Below are positions 53,735 through 63,786 of a stretch of DNA of 64,000 bases, piece after piece; positions within the stretch are counted from its first letter, which is position 1; each line of letters opens with the position of its first letter. Where the stretch lies: positions 248,001-312,000 of the forward strand of contig AP026970.1 of assembly GCA_027924025.1 (NCBI GenBank), written 5' to 3'. The stretch comes from Comamonadaceae bacterium OS-4. GTDB taxonomy: Bacteria > Pseudomonadota > Gammaproteobacteria > Burkholderiales > Burkholderiaceae_C. The position numbers were made by a program, and so were the translations under genes. Below the pieces are notes generated by a model. The model was not told the origin of the DNA, ran no database searches, and worked only from the letters and a program-made list of their open reading frames with translations.

Positions 53735-54385
53735 ATGGCTGAACTTCTGACCTTGCAATCCCTGCCGCTGTTTCCGCTCAACACGGTGCTGTACCCCGGT
53801 GGCAGTTTGCAGCTGCAGATCTTCGAGGTCCGCTATCTGGACCTCATTGGCCGGTGCCACAAAACCGGAGCCCCTTTCGGCGTGGTCTCGCTGACCCAAG
53901 GGCAAGAGGTGCGGCGCCCCGAGGCTTCCGGCGACGGGTTTGCGAACGAAGCGTTTGTAGATATCGGGACCCTGGCGACGGTGACCGAGTTTTCGGCACC
54001 GCAAGCGGGCTTGATGCTGGTGCGCTGCACGGCGGGCGAGCGCTTTCGGATCACGCGGCGCGAGCGCCTCAAGCACGGTTTGTGGGTAGCGGATGTGCAA
54101 GGCCTGCCGCCTGATCGCACCATGCCGGTACCGGACGATCTGAAAGTGGTGGCCAAGGCGCTGGAGTCGCTGCTGGAGAACCTGAGCCTGCGCAACGAGG
54201 CGGCGGAGCTGCCGGTGCAGCCCCCTTATCAGTTTGACGACTGTGCCTGGGTCGCCAACCGGTGGTGTGAGTTACTGCAACTCCCGCCGGAGCTGCGCCA
54301 AGGGCTGATGCAGCTCGACAACCCCTTGCTCCGCCTGGAGCTGGTGGGCGACTTTTTAAACCGCCACGGCATCGCAGACACCTGA
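53735..54385 (+). CDS. LON peptidase substrate-binding-domain protein
   Basis: The 216-residue protein starts [37 protein letters not shown] and [12 protein letters not shown] are the typical N-domain of Lon. There is no AAA+ or protease domain, so it is the stand-alone form. These proteins are of unknown role, perhaps binding unfolded substrates. It follows the MCE operon after 16 bp. Confidence 0.88.
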   Translation: MAELLTLQSLPLFPLNTVLYPGGSLQLQIFEVRYLDLIGRCHKTGAPFGVVSLTQGQEVRRPEASGDGFANEAFVDIGTLATVTEFSAPQAGLMLVRCTAGERFRITRRERLKHGLWVADVQGLPPDRTMPVPDDLKVVAKALESLLENLSLRNEAAELPVQPPYQFDDCAWVANRWCELLQLPPELRQGLMQLDNPLLRLELVGDFLNRHGIADT

Positions 54386-54401
54386 GCTTGCCAGATGCCG
54401 C

Positions 54402-55037
54402 TCAACGACCTGTGAGCACCGGGAAGAGCTTGGTCAGCCCGTCGCTCATCACCTCGACGGCCAGGGCCGCCAAAATCAGTCCCATCAGCCGGGTCATTAC
54501 ATTGATGCCGGTTTTGCCCAGAAAACGGGCAATCGGTTGTGCCAGCGAAAAGCACAGGGCCGTAGCCAGCGCGATCACCACGCCGTACCCGACCAGGGTG
54601 CTGAGTTGGAAAAACGTTTTGGCCTTGTCGGCGTAAATCACCACGGTGGACATGGTGGCCGGGCCGGTCAGCAGCGGAATAGTGAGGGGCACCACCGCAA
54701 TGCTGGCACCCATGGCGGCCTTTTCTGCGCCATCCTGGAGTTCGTGGCTGCTGGGTTTGGCTTCGGCGGGTTGCGCGTTCAGCATGTTCAGGGCGCTGGT
54801 CAGCAGCAACATGCCGCCGCCCACCTGGAAGCTGGCCAGCGAAATGCCGAAAAACTCCAGAATCTGCAAGCCCAGCAATGCGCTGACCGCAATCACCACA
54901 AAGGCGCTGAACGAGGACACCCAGATGGTGTTGCGCCGTTGGGCCCCCGAGAATCCTTGGGTGTAGTGGATGAAAAATGGCACGATGGCCAGCGGGTTCA
55001 CGATGGCCAGCAGGGTCACCAGAGGTTTAAGGTCCAT
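54402..55037 (-). CDS. MarC-family integral membrane protein
   Basis: The 211-residue protein starts [20 protein letters not shown] at 55037; the open frame continues upstream but lacks similarity. Six membrane segments, with [29 protein letters not shown] and [22 protein letters not shown], match MarC/UPF0056. Function is unknown; the old antibiotic-resistance association is not supported by experiments. Convergent with the LON-domain gene. Confidence 0.88.
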   Translation of the reverse strand: MDLKPLVTLLAIVNPLAIVPFFIHYTQGFSGAQRRNTIWVSSFSAFVVIAVSALLGLQILEFFGISLASFQVGGGMLLLTSALNMLNAQPAEAKPSSHELQDGAEKAAMGASIAVVPLTIPLLTGPATMSTVVIYADKAKTFFQLSTLVGYGVVIALATALCFSLAQPIARFLGKTGINVMTRLMGLILAALAVEVMSDGLTKLFPVLTGR

Positions 55038-55157
55038 AGCTCGGTCCGGTTGGTGCTGCCGGGAGCGGCAGAGGCACGGATAGTAATGCACCCGGGCGGT
55101 GCGCGCATCGGTAAAACCTGCTACACCTGTAATCCATTCTTTGGGGGACCGCGCACG

Positions 55158-56066
55158 ATGCAACACACGTTTTTGACCTGGCTGTTCACCGGAATGGCAT
55201 GGGCGGCCGGCGCGCAAGCCGCCGACTATGCCGGCCCTATTTTTGATGCCCATCTGCACTACAACGTGGAGGCACAGCAAGCCCACCCCTTGGATGACGT
55301 GCTGGGCCGGATGCAGCGCAGTGGGGTTCGGGCGGTGCTGGCCAATTCCCGCCCCAATGACGGCACCCGCACCCTGGCGTCAGCCAGTGCTTTGACGCAG
55401 GCGGCCGGCGTCACCGTGGTTCCGCTGGTTCGCCTCTACCGGGACCGGGCCGATTACGACAACTGGTTTCGCGACCCGACGATTGCCACCATGGTGGATA
55501 TGGAGTTGGCGCGGGGCACGGCGGCCGGCCCTTACCGGGGGCTGGGCGAGTTTCACCTTTATGACAGCGCCAACGCCAACGCCAGCGGCCCGGTGGCGGT
55601 GCAGTTGATGGCGCGGGCGGAGCGCGAGGGGCTGGTGGTGCTGGCGCATGTGGATGACATCGCCATCGATGGCCTGTTGGGGGCGACCCCGTCCGGCGGC
55701 GTGCGCAGCCGGCTTATCTGGGCGCACACCGGTATAGGCGGTGTCCCGGTAGAGAGGGTGCGCGCCTTGCTGCGCAAGTACCCGGGTTTGATGGGGGAGT
55801 TGTCTTACCGCCCGGGGCTGACCTGCACTACAGGCGCGACCCCTGTGCTATGCCCCGAGTGGCGGGCTTTGTTGCTGGAGTTTCCGGCCCGGTTCGTGAT
55901 CGGCTCCGACACCTGGGTCAACCAGCGCTGGCAGTATTACGAAGCGCTGATGTCCGAGTACCGCGCCTGGCTGGGCGGCTTGCCGCCTGCTGTGGCCCGC
56001 AAGATTGCATGGGGCAATGCGGCGGCGCTCTGCGGCTTGCCGCCCGACCCCGCAGCACGGCCGTAA
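55158..56066 (+). CDS. Exported amidohydrolase-family protein
   Basis: The 302-residue protein starts [21 protein letters not shown] at 55158, which is a signal peptide. A TIM-barrel metal-dependent hydrolase pattern follows: IFDAHLHYN (His32, His34), [19 protein letters not shown], and [13 protein letters not shown] with the late Asp. It resembles amidohydrolase_2 enzymes acting outside the cytoplasm. Substrate unknown. The start was chosen because the upstream in-frame extension overlaps marC and is not protein-like. Confidence 0.78.
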   Translation: MQHTFLTWLFTGMAWAAGAQAADYAGPIFDAHLHYNVEAQQAHPLDDVLGRMQRSGVRAVLANSRPNDGTRTLASASALTQAAGVTVVPLVRLYRDRADYDNWFRDPTIATMVDMELARGTAAGPYRGLGEFHLYDSANANASGPVAVQLMARAEREGLVVLAHVDDIAIDGLLGATPSGGVRSRLIWAHTGIGGVPVERVRALLRKYPGLMGELSYRPGLTCTTGATPVLCPEWRALLLEFPARFVIGSDTWVNQRWQYYEALMSEYRAWLGGLPPAVARKIAWGNAAALCGLPPDPAARP

Positions 56067-56077
56067 GACAGGTGCAG

Positions 56078-56824
56078 TCAGCGCCCGCCGGCTACATCCA
56101 GCAGCGCGCCGGTGGTGTAGCTGGACTGCGCGCCCAAGAGCCACACGATGCTGGCGGCCACCTCCTCGGCGCGGCCGGGGCGCTGCATGGGCACCTGGGG
56201 CGCTAGGCGCTGGGCCCGGTCTGGTTGTCCGCCTGAGGCGTGGATGTCGGTGTCAATGATGCCGGGGCGCACCGCATTCACCCGGATGCCTTCAGTCGCC
56301 ACTTCCCGCGCCAGACCCACGGTGAAGCTGTCGATCGCGCCCTTGCTGGCCGCATAGTCCACATACTGCCCGGGCGAGCCCAGGGTAGCGGCCACGCTGG
56401 AGAGGTTCACGATGCTGCCGCCCTCACCCCCACAGCGGGTGCTCATGCGGCGCACGGCTTCGCGGGCACACAGCATGCTGCCCAACACGTTGGTGTTGAG
56501 CATGCGGCGCATGCGCTCTGCACTCATGTCGGCCACACGGCAGGCATGGTCTACCACCCCGGCGTTGTTGACCAGCCCGGTGATGCGGCCGAGTTTGGCA
56601 TCGACCTTGTCAAACATGGCAAGCACCTGGGCCTCTTCGGCCACGTCGGCCTGTACCGTGATCGCGGTCCCGCCCTGCTGGCGGATCTGGCGCACCACCT
56701 CGTCGGCGGCCAGTGAGTTGTGTGCGTAGTTGACGGCGACGGCATAGCCGGCATGCGCTGCCGCCAAAGCCGTGGCGGCACCGATACCGCGGGAGCCGCC
56801 GGTGATGAGAACAATAGATCGCAT
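56078..56824 (-). CDS. SDR-family NAD(P)-dependent oxidoreductase
   Basis: The 248-residue protein starts MRSIVLITGGSRGIGAATAL at 56824; an ATG three codons upstream is possible. Glycine-rich TGGSRGIG binds the cofactor; NNAG, the Ser in NLSSVAA and YAASK make the catalytic set; NAVRPGIIDTDI follows. FabG-like; the exact substrate is unknown. Convergent with the amidohydrolase gene. Confidence 0.88.
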   Translation of the reverse strand: MRSIVLITGGSRGIGAATALAAAHAGYAVAVNYAHNSLAADEVVRQIRQQGGTAITVQADVAEEAQVLAMFDKVDAKLGRITGLVNNAGVVDHACRVADMSAERMRRMLNTNVLGSMLCAREAVRRMSTRCGGEGGSIVNLSSVAATLGSPGQYVDYAASKGAIDSFTVGLAREVATEGIRVNAVRPGIIDTDIHASGGQPDRAQRLAPQVPMQRPGRAEEVAASIVWLLGAQSSYTTGALLDVAGGR

Positions 56825-56916
56825 GGGGCCCATGGTAAAGCGCGAGCCGTTTTTTGGCTTACGCTAGTGGCTTACTGCCGCAACGACGGTATTCAATGGT
56901 CAGCCCAGAGGACTTT

Positions 56917-57903
56917 ATGGCAAATTGGATCGCAGGAATGCGCCGCGCAGCGGCATGGGGTGTGCGTATGGCCGTGGCATCGGCTTTCATGGTCACGGCA
57001 GCACAGGCCCAGACCGGGCCGGTGCGGATTCTGGTCGGCTTTCCTGCTGGCGGGGGGACTGACGCGATCGCCCGCACCCTAGCAGACAAACTCAAAGACC
57101 AGCTGGGTGTGCCGGTGGTGGTGGAGAACAAGGCCGGTGCAGGCGGCCAGATTGCGGCCCAAAGCCTTAAAGCAGCAGCGCCCGATGGCAACACCCTGTT
57201 TTTGACCCACGACCACACGATCTCCATCTTGCCGCAGGTGGTCAAGAACCCCGGCTTTGACCCGGCCAAAGACTTTGTTCCGGTGGCTGGTTTCGCCACC
57301 TTTGTGAATGCTTTGGCAGTGTCTGGCGGCACCCCTGCCAAATCGACGGCCGAGTACGTGGCCTGGGTGCGCACCCAGGGCGGCAAGGGCACGCTAGGGG
57401 TGCCGGCGCCGGCCTCCACACCGGAGTTTCTGGTCAAGGTGTTGGGCGAGAAATACAAGCTGGACCTGGTGGCCGCTCCGTACCGCGGCAGCGCACCGAT
57501 GATGGCAGATATGCTGGGCAACCAAATCGCCGCGGGCGTGGGCTCGGTGCCGGACTTTATTGAAAACCACAAGGTCGGCAAAATCCGCATCGTGGCGGTG
57601 CTCGGTGGCAGCCGCCAGGCGATCCTGCCGGATGTGCCCACATTCAGTGAGCTCGGGTTAGGCGGTTTGGAAGACATGCCGTACTACGGGCTGTTTGCTC
57701 CGGCCGGCACACCCAAAGTGGCCATCGACAAGGTGTCGGACGCGCTGGCCAAAGTGCTTGCACAACCCGATGTAAAAGACCACCTCACTGCCATGGGCCT
57801 GACGGTGGGCTTCATGAACGCGCAGCAACTCACCAAGCGTGAGCAGGCGTACACCCAGGTCTGGGCGAAGCTGATCAAAGCCAGCGGCTTTCAGGCGCAG
57901 TGA
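56917..57903 (+). CDS. Bug-family tripartite tricarboxylate transporter binding protein
   Basis: The 328-residue protein starts MANWIAGMRRAAAWGVRMAV at 56917 after a good GAGGA. Signal peptide ends at AQAQ. The TctC/Bug pattern is clear: VRILVGFPAGGGTDAIAR, VVVENKAGAGGQIAAQ, YRGSAPMMADMLG, and YGLFAPAGTP. It binds a small carboxylate for a tripartite tricarboxylate transporter, or acts as an orphan sensor; the TctA/TctB membrane parts are not in the window, as for most of the many Bug proteins of this lineage. Confidence 0.9.
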   Translation: MANWIAGMRRAAAWGVRMAVASAFMVTAAQAQTGPVRILVGFPAGGGTDAIARTLADKLKDQLGVPVVVENKAGAGGQIAAQSLKAAAPDGNTLFLTHDHTISILPQVVKNPGFDPAKDFVPVAGFATFVNALAVSGGTPAKSTAEYVAWVRTQGGKGTLGVPAPASTPEFLVKVLGEKYKLDLVAAPYRGSAPMMADMLGNQIAAGVGSVPDFIENHKVGKIRIVAVLGGSRQAILPDVPTFSELGLGGLEDMPYYGLFAPAGTPKVAIDKVSDALAKVLAQPDVKDHLTAMGLTVGFMNAQQLTKREQAYTQVWAKLIKASGFQAQ

Positions 57904-57915
57904 ACAGAGCACGCC

Positions 57916-58614
57916 ATGTCAGGACACCCCATGGGCAGCACCATCACTCTCACCTGTGCCGACGGCACTTCCATTCCCGCCTATGTGGCCACGCCTGTCG
58001 CGACCCCGCGTGGGGGCTTGGTCTTGTTGCAAGAAATCTTCGGCGTGAACACCCACATCCGGGCAGTGGCAGACAGCTACGCCGCCGATGGCTACTTGGT
58101 GGTGGCGCCTGCCATGTTTCACCGGGTGCAAGCCGGCGTCGAGCTGGGCTACAGCCCGGATGATGTGGCCGCCGGTGTCGCGTTCAAGGCGCGCACCGAG
58201 GCGTTGCCGCCTCCCGGCCCCCTGCAAGAGGTGCAGGCCGCGGTAGACGCTGCGCGCAGTGCCGGCAAGGTGGCGGTGATGGGTTACTGCTGGGGCGGCT
58301 GGCTGGCTTGGCGTGCAGCCGAACAGGTGCCGGGCTTGGCCGGGGCGGTGCCCTATTACGGGGGCGGCATGACAACACCGGTCGAGGCCGCGCGCACGCC
58401 CGCGTGCCCGGTGCTGGCGCATTTCGGCGAGCAGGACCACGCCATTCCCTTGGCCACAGTGCAGGCGTTCGCTCTGGCGCAGCCGGGGGTGGAGGTGCAT
58501 CTCTATCCGGCTCAGCACGGCTTTAACTGCGACCAGCGCGGCGCGTACCAGGTCGAGGCCGCTGCGCTCGCGCGGCAGCGCACGCTGGCTTTTTTGCGCA
58601 CCCACGTCGGTTGA
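57916..58614 (+). CDS. Dienelactone hydrolase family protein
   Basis: The 232-residue protein starts MSGHPMGSTITLTCADG; ATG 57931 is an alternative start. The alpha/beta hydrolase has the nucleophile Cys at about 125 in GYCWGGW (the family's GxCxGG), the Asp in FGEQDHAIPL and the His in YPAQHGFNCD. It probably opens a lactone or ester. It is 12 bp after the Bug gene, so the two may form a degradative unit. Confidence 0.87.
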   Translation: MSGHPMGSTITLTCADGTSIPAYVATPVATPRGGLVLLQEIFGVNTHIRAVADSYAADGYLVVAPAMFHRVQAGVELGYSPDDVAAGVAFKARTEALPPPGPLQEVQAAVDAARSAGKVAVMGYCWGGWLAWRAAEQVPGLAGAVPYYGGGMTTPVEAARTPACPVLAHFGEQDHAIPLATVQAFALAQPGVEVHLYPAQHGFNCDQRGAYQVEAAALARQRTLAFLRTHVG

Positions 58615-58643
58615 CGAGTGGGGCGCCGGTGCCCTAAACCAGG

Positions 58644-59768
58644 CTACCGGTTGGTGCGCGCGAGGTAGCGTTTGCGCCAGAAGACGAGGGCCAATGCAGC
58701 CGCCGTCAGGCCCATCGCCCCCAAAATCCACCAGAAGCCACCTTGCTGGTGGAGCAGGGGGATGAAGTCGAAGTTCATCCCGAAAATACCTGCCATCAAA
58801 TTCAGCGGCAAAAAGATAGCGGTCAGCACCGTGAGCGTGCGCATGATGTCGTTGGTGCGGCTGCCTTGCACACTGAAGTGCATCTGCACGGCAGTCTCCA
58901 CGCTTTGCTCCAAGCGGCGCACATGGTGGACTACCCGCTCAATGTGCTCCAGCACATCGCGGCTGCGCACCTCCAGCAGCTCGCGCTCGCGGGCATCGGC
59001 GGGGCCCGTAGTCTCCGGCCAGGTCTTGATGGCCTCTATCCAATCCTGAATGCTGGAGCGCTGCTCTTCGCACACATCATCGAGCTGGTGCAAAGCCATG
59101 CGGGCCTCCAGCAGGGAGGTCCAGTTGGTGAAGCGGGTGCGGGGGCTCAAGAGCTCGTTTTGCCAGTGGTCGAGCTGTTGTGTGAGTTCGCGGCGCAGCG
59201 CGAGGTAGCCATCCACCATCGAGTTCACGATGCGCAGCATCAAGTCGGCGGGGCTGGTGGGCTGGCGGGCCCCTGCGGCGCGCGGCTCGGCGGCGGCAGC
59301 GGTCTGCAGCAGTTTGTCGGCATAGGCATCGCGCACGGTGCAGTCGTCGGGGTGCACAGAGAGCAGCACGTTGTCAAACACCGCAAACCCGACCGGGCTG
59401 GTGTCGATGCGTCGCAAGATGGGCGGGCCGCTCAAGCGCGGCGGGGTGCCTTCTGCCTTGGGCGCATTCAGGGGCAGGGTGCCGGTGCTGCCGGCGACCA
59501 GGCGCCTGAACACCAGCAGGTCGTATTGGGAGGTGTAGTCGTAGTGCGACGGCAGCTGCTTGTTGATCAGGTCGGAGATGTGCAGATCGACCAGCTGCTC
59601 GCCGCACAGGTGTTGCAGGGCGGCTTGGACGCGCGCCTGCTCTGCTTCAAATTCGGGGCGGCTGCAGGCAATCCACACATAGCCCGAGCCTTTCAGGTCA
59701 GCGGCATAGAGCTGCCCTAAATCTGCGCTTTCACGGACATGGCCGGGCTCAATGTGGAAGATGCGCAT
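58644..59768 (-). CDS. zntB: CorA-family cation transporter (ZntB-like)
   Basis: The 374-residue protein starts MRIFHIEPGHVRESADLGQ. A cytosolic funnel with coiled helices (to about residue 300) is followed by two membrane helices and the pore motif GMNFDFIP, the family's GMN signature; the loop LLHQQGGFWW and a basic tail (FWRKRYLAR) follow. ZntB-like by its length and divergent N-terminus; transport of zinc (or Mg/Co) is family knowledge. The N-terminal part is about 45 residues longer than E. coli ZntB. Confidence 0.83.
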   Translation of the reverse strand: MRIFHIEPGHVRESADLGQLYAADLKGSGYVWIACSRPEFEAEQARVQAALQHLCGEQLVDLHISDLINKQLPSHYDYTSQYDLLVFRRLVAGSTGTLPLNAPKAEGTPPRLSGPPILRRIDTSPVGFAVFDNVLLSVHPDDCTVRDAYADKLLQTAAAAEPRAAGARQPTSPADLMLRIVNSMVDGYLALRRELTQQLDHWQNELLSPRTRFTNWTSLLEARMALHQLDDVCEEQRSSIQDWIEAIKTWPETTGPADARERELLEVRSRDVLEHIERVVHHVRRLEQSVETAVQMHFSVQGSRTNDIMRTLTVLTAIFLPLNLMAGIFGMNFDFIPLLHQQGGFWWILGAMGLTAAALALVFWRKRYLARTNR

Positions 59769-59812
59769 GGCTTCAGTATGAATTAAAAAGTGCCGCTGGC
59801 GCAGATAGGTTG

Positions 59813-59840
59813 TGCGCCAGCAGCTCTTATTTTTATAGCA
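59813..59840 (-). repeat. 28-bp dispersed repeat, copy 9 (abuts hemB stop)
   Basis: On the minus strand TGCTAT-N7-AGAGCT-N4-GCGCA. It begins immediately after the hemB TAA stop codon. Confidence 0.75.
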
Positions 59841-60920
<1,080 letters not shown>

Positions 60921-60953
60921 TCAGCGAATTGGAGGGGTATTGCCCGAAATTGC

Positions 60954-60982
60954 TTGTCACACCACCGCAACATTGCTAAATT
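60954..60982 (+). promoter_or_regulatory. Promoter of the candidate small RNA
   Basis: A -35 element TTGTCA (60954-60959) and a -10 element TAAATT (60977-60982) are 17 bp apart. Transcription would start at about 60989. Confidence 0.5.
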
Positions 60983-60988
60983 CAACCC

Positions 60989-61088
60989 CGGGTAGCTTGC
61001 TATCCCCCGCTTTTCCTCCCTGAGCGGGGCCTTGATGTGTGACAGCAAAAAAGGCTTACCACCCCAGCCGTGTGCTGGGGTTTTTTTT
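60989..61088 (+). ncRNA. Candidate three-stem small RNA with CCUCC loop
   Basis: Three consecutive hairpins: GGGTAG/CTATCC with loop CTTG (60990-61005), CCCCGCT/AGCGGGG (61005-61029) whose 11-nt loop displays CCTCC, and the terminator CCCCAGC/GCTGGGG (61062-61080) with eight Ts. A promoter precedes it. CCUCC in a loop can pair with Shine-Dalgarno sequences, as in known anti-SD riboregulators of other proteobacteria. It matches no family I recognise (not 6S, 4.5S, tmRNA or RNase P). It could alternatively be only the hemJ leader ending in a terminator. Confidence 0.5.
61062..61088 (+). terminator. Rho-independent terminator before hemJ
   Basis: CCCCAGC-CGTGT-GCTGGGG followed by a run of eight T. 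It ends the candidate small RNA 39 bp before the hemJ start. Confidence 0.88.
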
Positions 61089-61126
61089 GCCCGTAGCAAA
61101 CGCAACCGTCCCGCTACACTTTGGTC

Positions 61127-61555
61127 ATGCTCTGGATCAAAGCCTTTCACATTGTTTTCATCGCCAGCTGGTTTGCCGGCCTGTTTTATCTTCCCCGCAT
61201 CTTTGTGAACTTGGCCATGGTGCCAGCCGGCTCAGATGCCGAGCGAGCCCGTCTGTTGCTGATGGCACGCAAATTGTTGCGGTTCACCACCCTGTTGGCT
61301 GTGCCAGCCTTGGGGCTGGGCCTGTATCTTTGGTTGGGTTATGGCATCGGGCGTGGGCCGGGCAATGGCTGGATGCACGCCAAGCTGGCCTTGGTGCTGC
61401 TGGCCATCGGCTACCACCACGGATGTGCGGTGATGTTGCGCAAGTTGGAAGCCGGCCTGAGCCAGCGCAGCCATGTGTTTTTCCGGTGGTTCAACGAGAT
61501 CCCGGTGTTGTTGCTGACCGCAATTGTTGTTTTGGTGGTGGTCAAGCCGTTCTGA
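61127..61555 (+). CDS. hemJ: HemJ-type protoporphyrinogen IX oxidase
   Basis: The 142-residue membrane protein starts MLWIKAFHIVFIASWFAGLF at 61127. Four helices; the conserved heme-binding His in KAFHIVFIASW and Lys/His in HAKLALVLLAIGYHHG match HemJ (UPF0093). It oxidises protoporphyrinogen IX, the step after those fed by HemB; placement beside hemB supports the call. VanZ-like gene follows after 12 bp. Confidence 0.9.
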   Translation: MLWIKAFHIVFIASWFAGLFYLPRIFVNLAMVPAGSDAERARLLLMARKLLRFTTLLAVPALGLGLYLWLGYGIGRGPGNGWMHAKLALVLLAIGYHHGCAVMLRKLEAGLSQRSHVFFRWFNEIPVLLLTAIVVLVVVKPF

Positions 61556-61567
61556 CGGTATCGAACC

Positions 61568-62662
61568 GTGCACAAATCCACCGCATGGCCACTTGCCGCT
61601 CTGTACGCGGCACTGGTCGCGTATGCGAGTTTGTTTCCCTTTGTAGAGTGGCGCGACCAGGGGATTGCCAGCTGGGAGTTTTTGCTGGCTCCCCTGCCCC
61701 GGTATTGGACCGGTTTTGATGTCGCCATCAACATTGCAGGCTATGTGCCCTTAGGGGGGCTGGTCGTTCTTGGCGCTTTGCGCTCGGGGTGGCCCCGTAT
61801 CTCCGTGTGGCTGGCGCCGCTGGGGGTCATGCTGCTGTCGCTGCTGATGGAGGCCTTGCAGAGCTATTTGCCTTTGCGGGTGCCCTCTCGGGAAGACTTC
61901 CTGTTGAATTCACTGGGTGCTGCCTGCGGCGCCGCCATCGCTTTTGTGTTGCAAAGGGCCGGTGCCATCGATCGGTGGAACCAAGTGCGCAGCCGCTGGT
62001 TTGTGTCGCATTCCCGCGGCGGAATTGTGCTGCTCTCGACATGGCCCCTGGGTCTGTTGTTCCCGTCCTCGGTGCCTTTGGGCTTGGGTCAGGTGGTGAC
62101 CCGGGTAGAGGAGATGCTGCGCAGTGCGCTACTGGACTCTGAGTTTGAACGCTGGTTGCCCGAGGGGCCTACGGAATGGCCTGCCTTGGCTCCGAGTACA
62201 GAGTTGCTATGCGTTGCGTTGGGTTTGCTAATTCCTTGCCTGTTGGGTTTTTGTATTGTGCGGGCCCGGTGGCGACGCGTAGTGGTGGTGGTGGTGACAG
62301 CTACGTCGGCCGTGTTGGCCACCGCTTTGTCGGCCGCCTTGAGCTGGGGCCCCGGCCATGCCTGGGCTTGGCTGGATTTGCCGACGCAAATCGGCATGCT
62401 GGCGGGGGCTGGCTTGGCGTTGTTGCTGGTACTGGTGTCATGGCGCGTCAGTGCGGCCGTGGCACTGTTGGCGCTGGGGGTCTATTTAAGTCTGTTGAAT
62501 CAAGCGCCAGAAAGTCCGTACTTCGCACAGACCCTCCAGTTGTGGGAGCAGGGGCGGTTTATCCGGTTCAATGGTCTGGCGCAATGGGTGGGGTGGCTCT
62601 GGCCTTATGCGGCGTCCTTGTATCTTCTGGGGCAAATCGCGCGCAGAGATACTAAAACCTAA
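61568..62662 (+). CDS. VanZ-like family membrane protein
   Basis: The 364-residue protein starts at a GTG (61568) with MHKSTAWPLAALYAAL. The first half is VanZ-like: LVAYASLFPFVEWRD, DVAINIAGYVPLGGLVV, LMEALQSYLPLRVPSREDFLLNS with the Glu and acidic/Arg cluster. The rest adds four or more membrane helices. VanZ-family function is unclear (teicoplanin-related in enterococci; otherwise cell-envelope). It sits between hemJ and a ferredoxin gene. Confidence 0.83.
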   Translation: MHKSTAWPLAALYAALVAYASLFPFVEWRDQGIASWEFLLAPLPRYWTGFDVAINIAGYVPLGGLVVLGALRSGWPRISVWLAPLGVMLLSLLMEALQSYLPLRVPSREDFLLNSLGAACGAAIAFVLQRAGAIDRWNQVRSRWFVSHSRGGIVLLSTWPLGLLFPSSVPLGLGQVVTRVEEMLRSALLDSEFERWLPEGPTEWPALAPSTELLCVALGLLIPCLLGFCIVRARWRRVVVVVVTATSAVLATALSAALSWGPGHAWAWLDLPTQIGMLAGAGLALLLVLVSWRVSAAVALLALGVYLSLLNQAPESPYFAQTLQLWEQGRFIRFNGLAQWVGWLWPYAASLYLLGQIARRDTKT

Positions 62663-62671
62663 AATCAGCGC

Positions 62672-63022
62672 ATGACTGATTCCACCACTCCCGCCCCCTC
62701 CTATTACGAACGCCATATTTTCTTTTGCCTGAACGAGCGAAAGAACGGCGAAGACTGTTGTGTGCACCACAACGCCCAAGAGGGTTTTGACAAGTGCAAG
62801 CAACTTGTCAAAGAAGCTGGACTGGCGGGCCCCGGCAAAGTCCGTGTCAACAAAGCGGGCTGCTTGGACCGCTGTGCCGGTGGCCCGGTGGCGGTGGTGT
62901 ATCCCGAAGCGGTTTGGTACTCGTTTGTGGACGGGCAGGATATCGAAGAGATTGTGGAGTCGCACCTTAAGAACGGCAAAGTCGTTGAGCGACTGCTGAC
63001 ACCCGCCCACTTGGGCCGCTGA
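62672..63022 (+). CDS. Thioredoxin-like [2Fe-2S] ferredoxin
   Basis: The 116-residue protein starts MTDSTTPAPSYYERHIFFC. Four Cys are placed as in shethna/Aquifex-type 2Fe-2S ferredoxins: FFCLNERKNGEDCC early and GCLDRCAGGPVAVVYP later, with the C-x-D-x-C-x-GP loop. WYSFVDGQDIEEIVESHL ends the fold. A soluble electron carrier of unknown partner; the short gap to the VanZ gene suggests one transcript with hemJ. Confidence 0.9.
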   Translation: MTDSTTPAPSYYERHIFFCLNERKNGEDCCVHHNAQEGFDKCKQLVKEAGLAGPGKVRVNKAGCLDRCAGGPVAVVYPEAVWYSFVDGQDIEEIVESHLKNGKVVERLLTPAHLGR

Positions 63023-63066
63023 TTGTCGCGTATTCGCTAGTTGGCGCTCTCATCTCTTGCGGGTGC

Positions 63067-63085
63067 CGCTATAAAAATAATAGCA
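63067..63085 (+). repeat. 28-bp dispersed repeat, partial copy 10
   Basis: CGCTAT-N7-ATAGCA, the palindromic half only; the N4-GCGCA tail is absent. It forms the leader directly in front of the alpha/beta hydrolase ATG (63088). Confidence 0.55.
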
Positions 63086-63087
63086 AA

Positions 63088-63720
63088 ATGAATTCTTCTA
63101 CCCAAAAGTTCCAGATGGCGGGTCCGGCCGGTTTGCTGGAGGGGCTGATTGATGAACCCACGAGCCCACCCTTTGATGCCGTGCGCGGCACGGTGGTGAT
63201 CGCTCACCCTCATCCCTTGTTCGGCGGCACCATGGACAACAAAGTGGTCCAGACGCTGGCCCGGGCGTTTGTTCAGGCCGGATGGCGTGCGGTCCGGTTC
63301 AATTTTCGGGGTGTCGGTGCCAGCGAAGGCGTCTACGACCACGGCAACGGGGAGTTGCAAGATTTCCTGGCAGTGGTGCAGCACATGGCGCCCGAGGGGA
63401 GGCTCTCGCTGGCCGGTTTTTCATTTGGCGCATTTGTGACCAGCCATGCGCTGTTGGCATTAGCCGCGCGTGAGCCCGAGCAGGTGGTGCTGGTCGGTAC
63501 GGCGGCGAGTCGCTTTGCTGTGGCCCCCGTGGCCCCCGACTTTCATGACCGCACTTTGGTGCTGCATGGCGAGCAAGACGACACCGTTCCGCTTGCGGAT
63601 GTGATGAATTGGGCCCGGCCGCAGAGCCTGCCGGTGACGGTGGTGCCGGGGGGCGGACACTTCTTTCATGGACAATTGCCCTTACTACGCAACATTGTGG
63701 CGCGCCATTTGCGTGGCTGA
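63088..63720 (+). CDS. Alpha/beta hydrolase (CocE/YsgA-like small hydrolase)
   Basis: The 210-residue protein starts MNSSTQKFQMAGPAGLLEG. Visible parts of the fold: VIAHPHPLFGGTMDNKVVQT (oxyanion loop), FNFRGVGASEG, the nucleophile elbow GFSFGAF, the Asp of LHGEQDDTVPL and the His in GGGHFFHG. The type is widespread in proteobacteria and often annotated as esterase or peptidase-like; substrate unknown. Confidence 0.86.
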   Translation: MNSSTQKFQMAGPAGLLEGLIDEPTSPPFDAVRGTVVIAHPHPLFGGTMDNKVVQTLARAFVQAGWRAVRFNFRGVGASEGVYDHGNGELQDFLAVVQHMAPEGRLSLAGFSFGAFVTSHALLALAAREPEQVVLVGTAASRFAVAPVAPDFHDRTLVLHGEQDDTVPLADVMNWARPQSLPVTVVPGGGHFFHGQLPLLRNIVARHLRG

Positions 63721-63786
63721 CGCTGCGCCAGCGCTCTCGGGTGACTCCCGGCGCTTTCTCGACATCTTTTCTCCAACCTGACTGAA

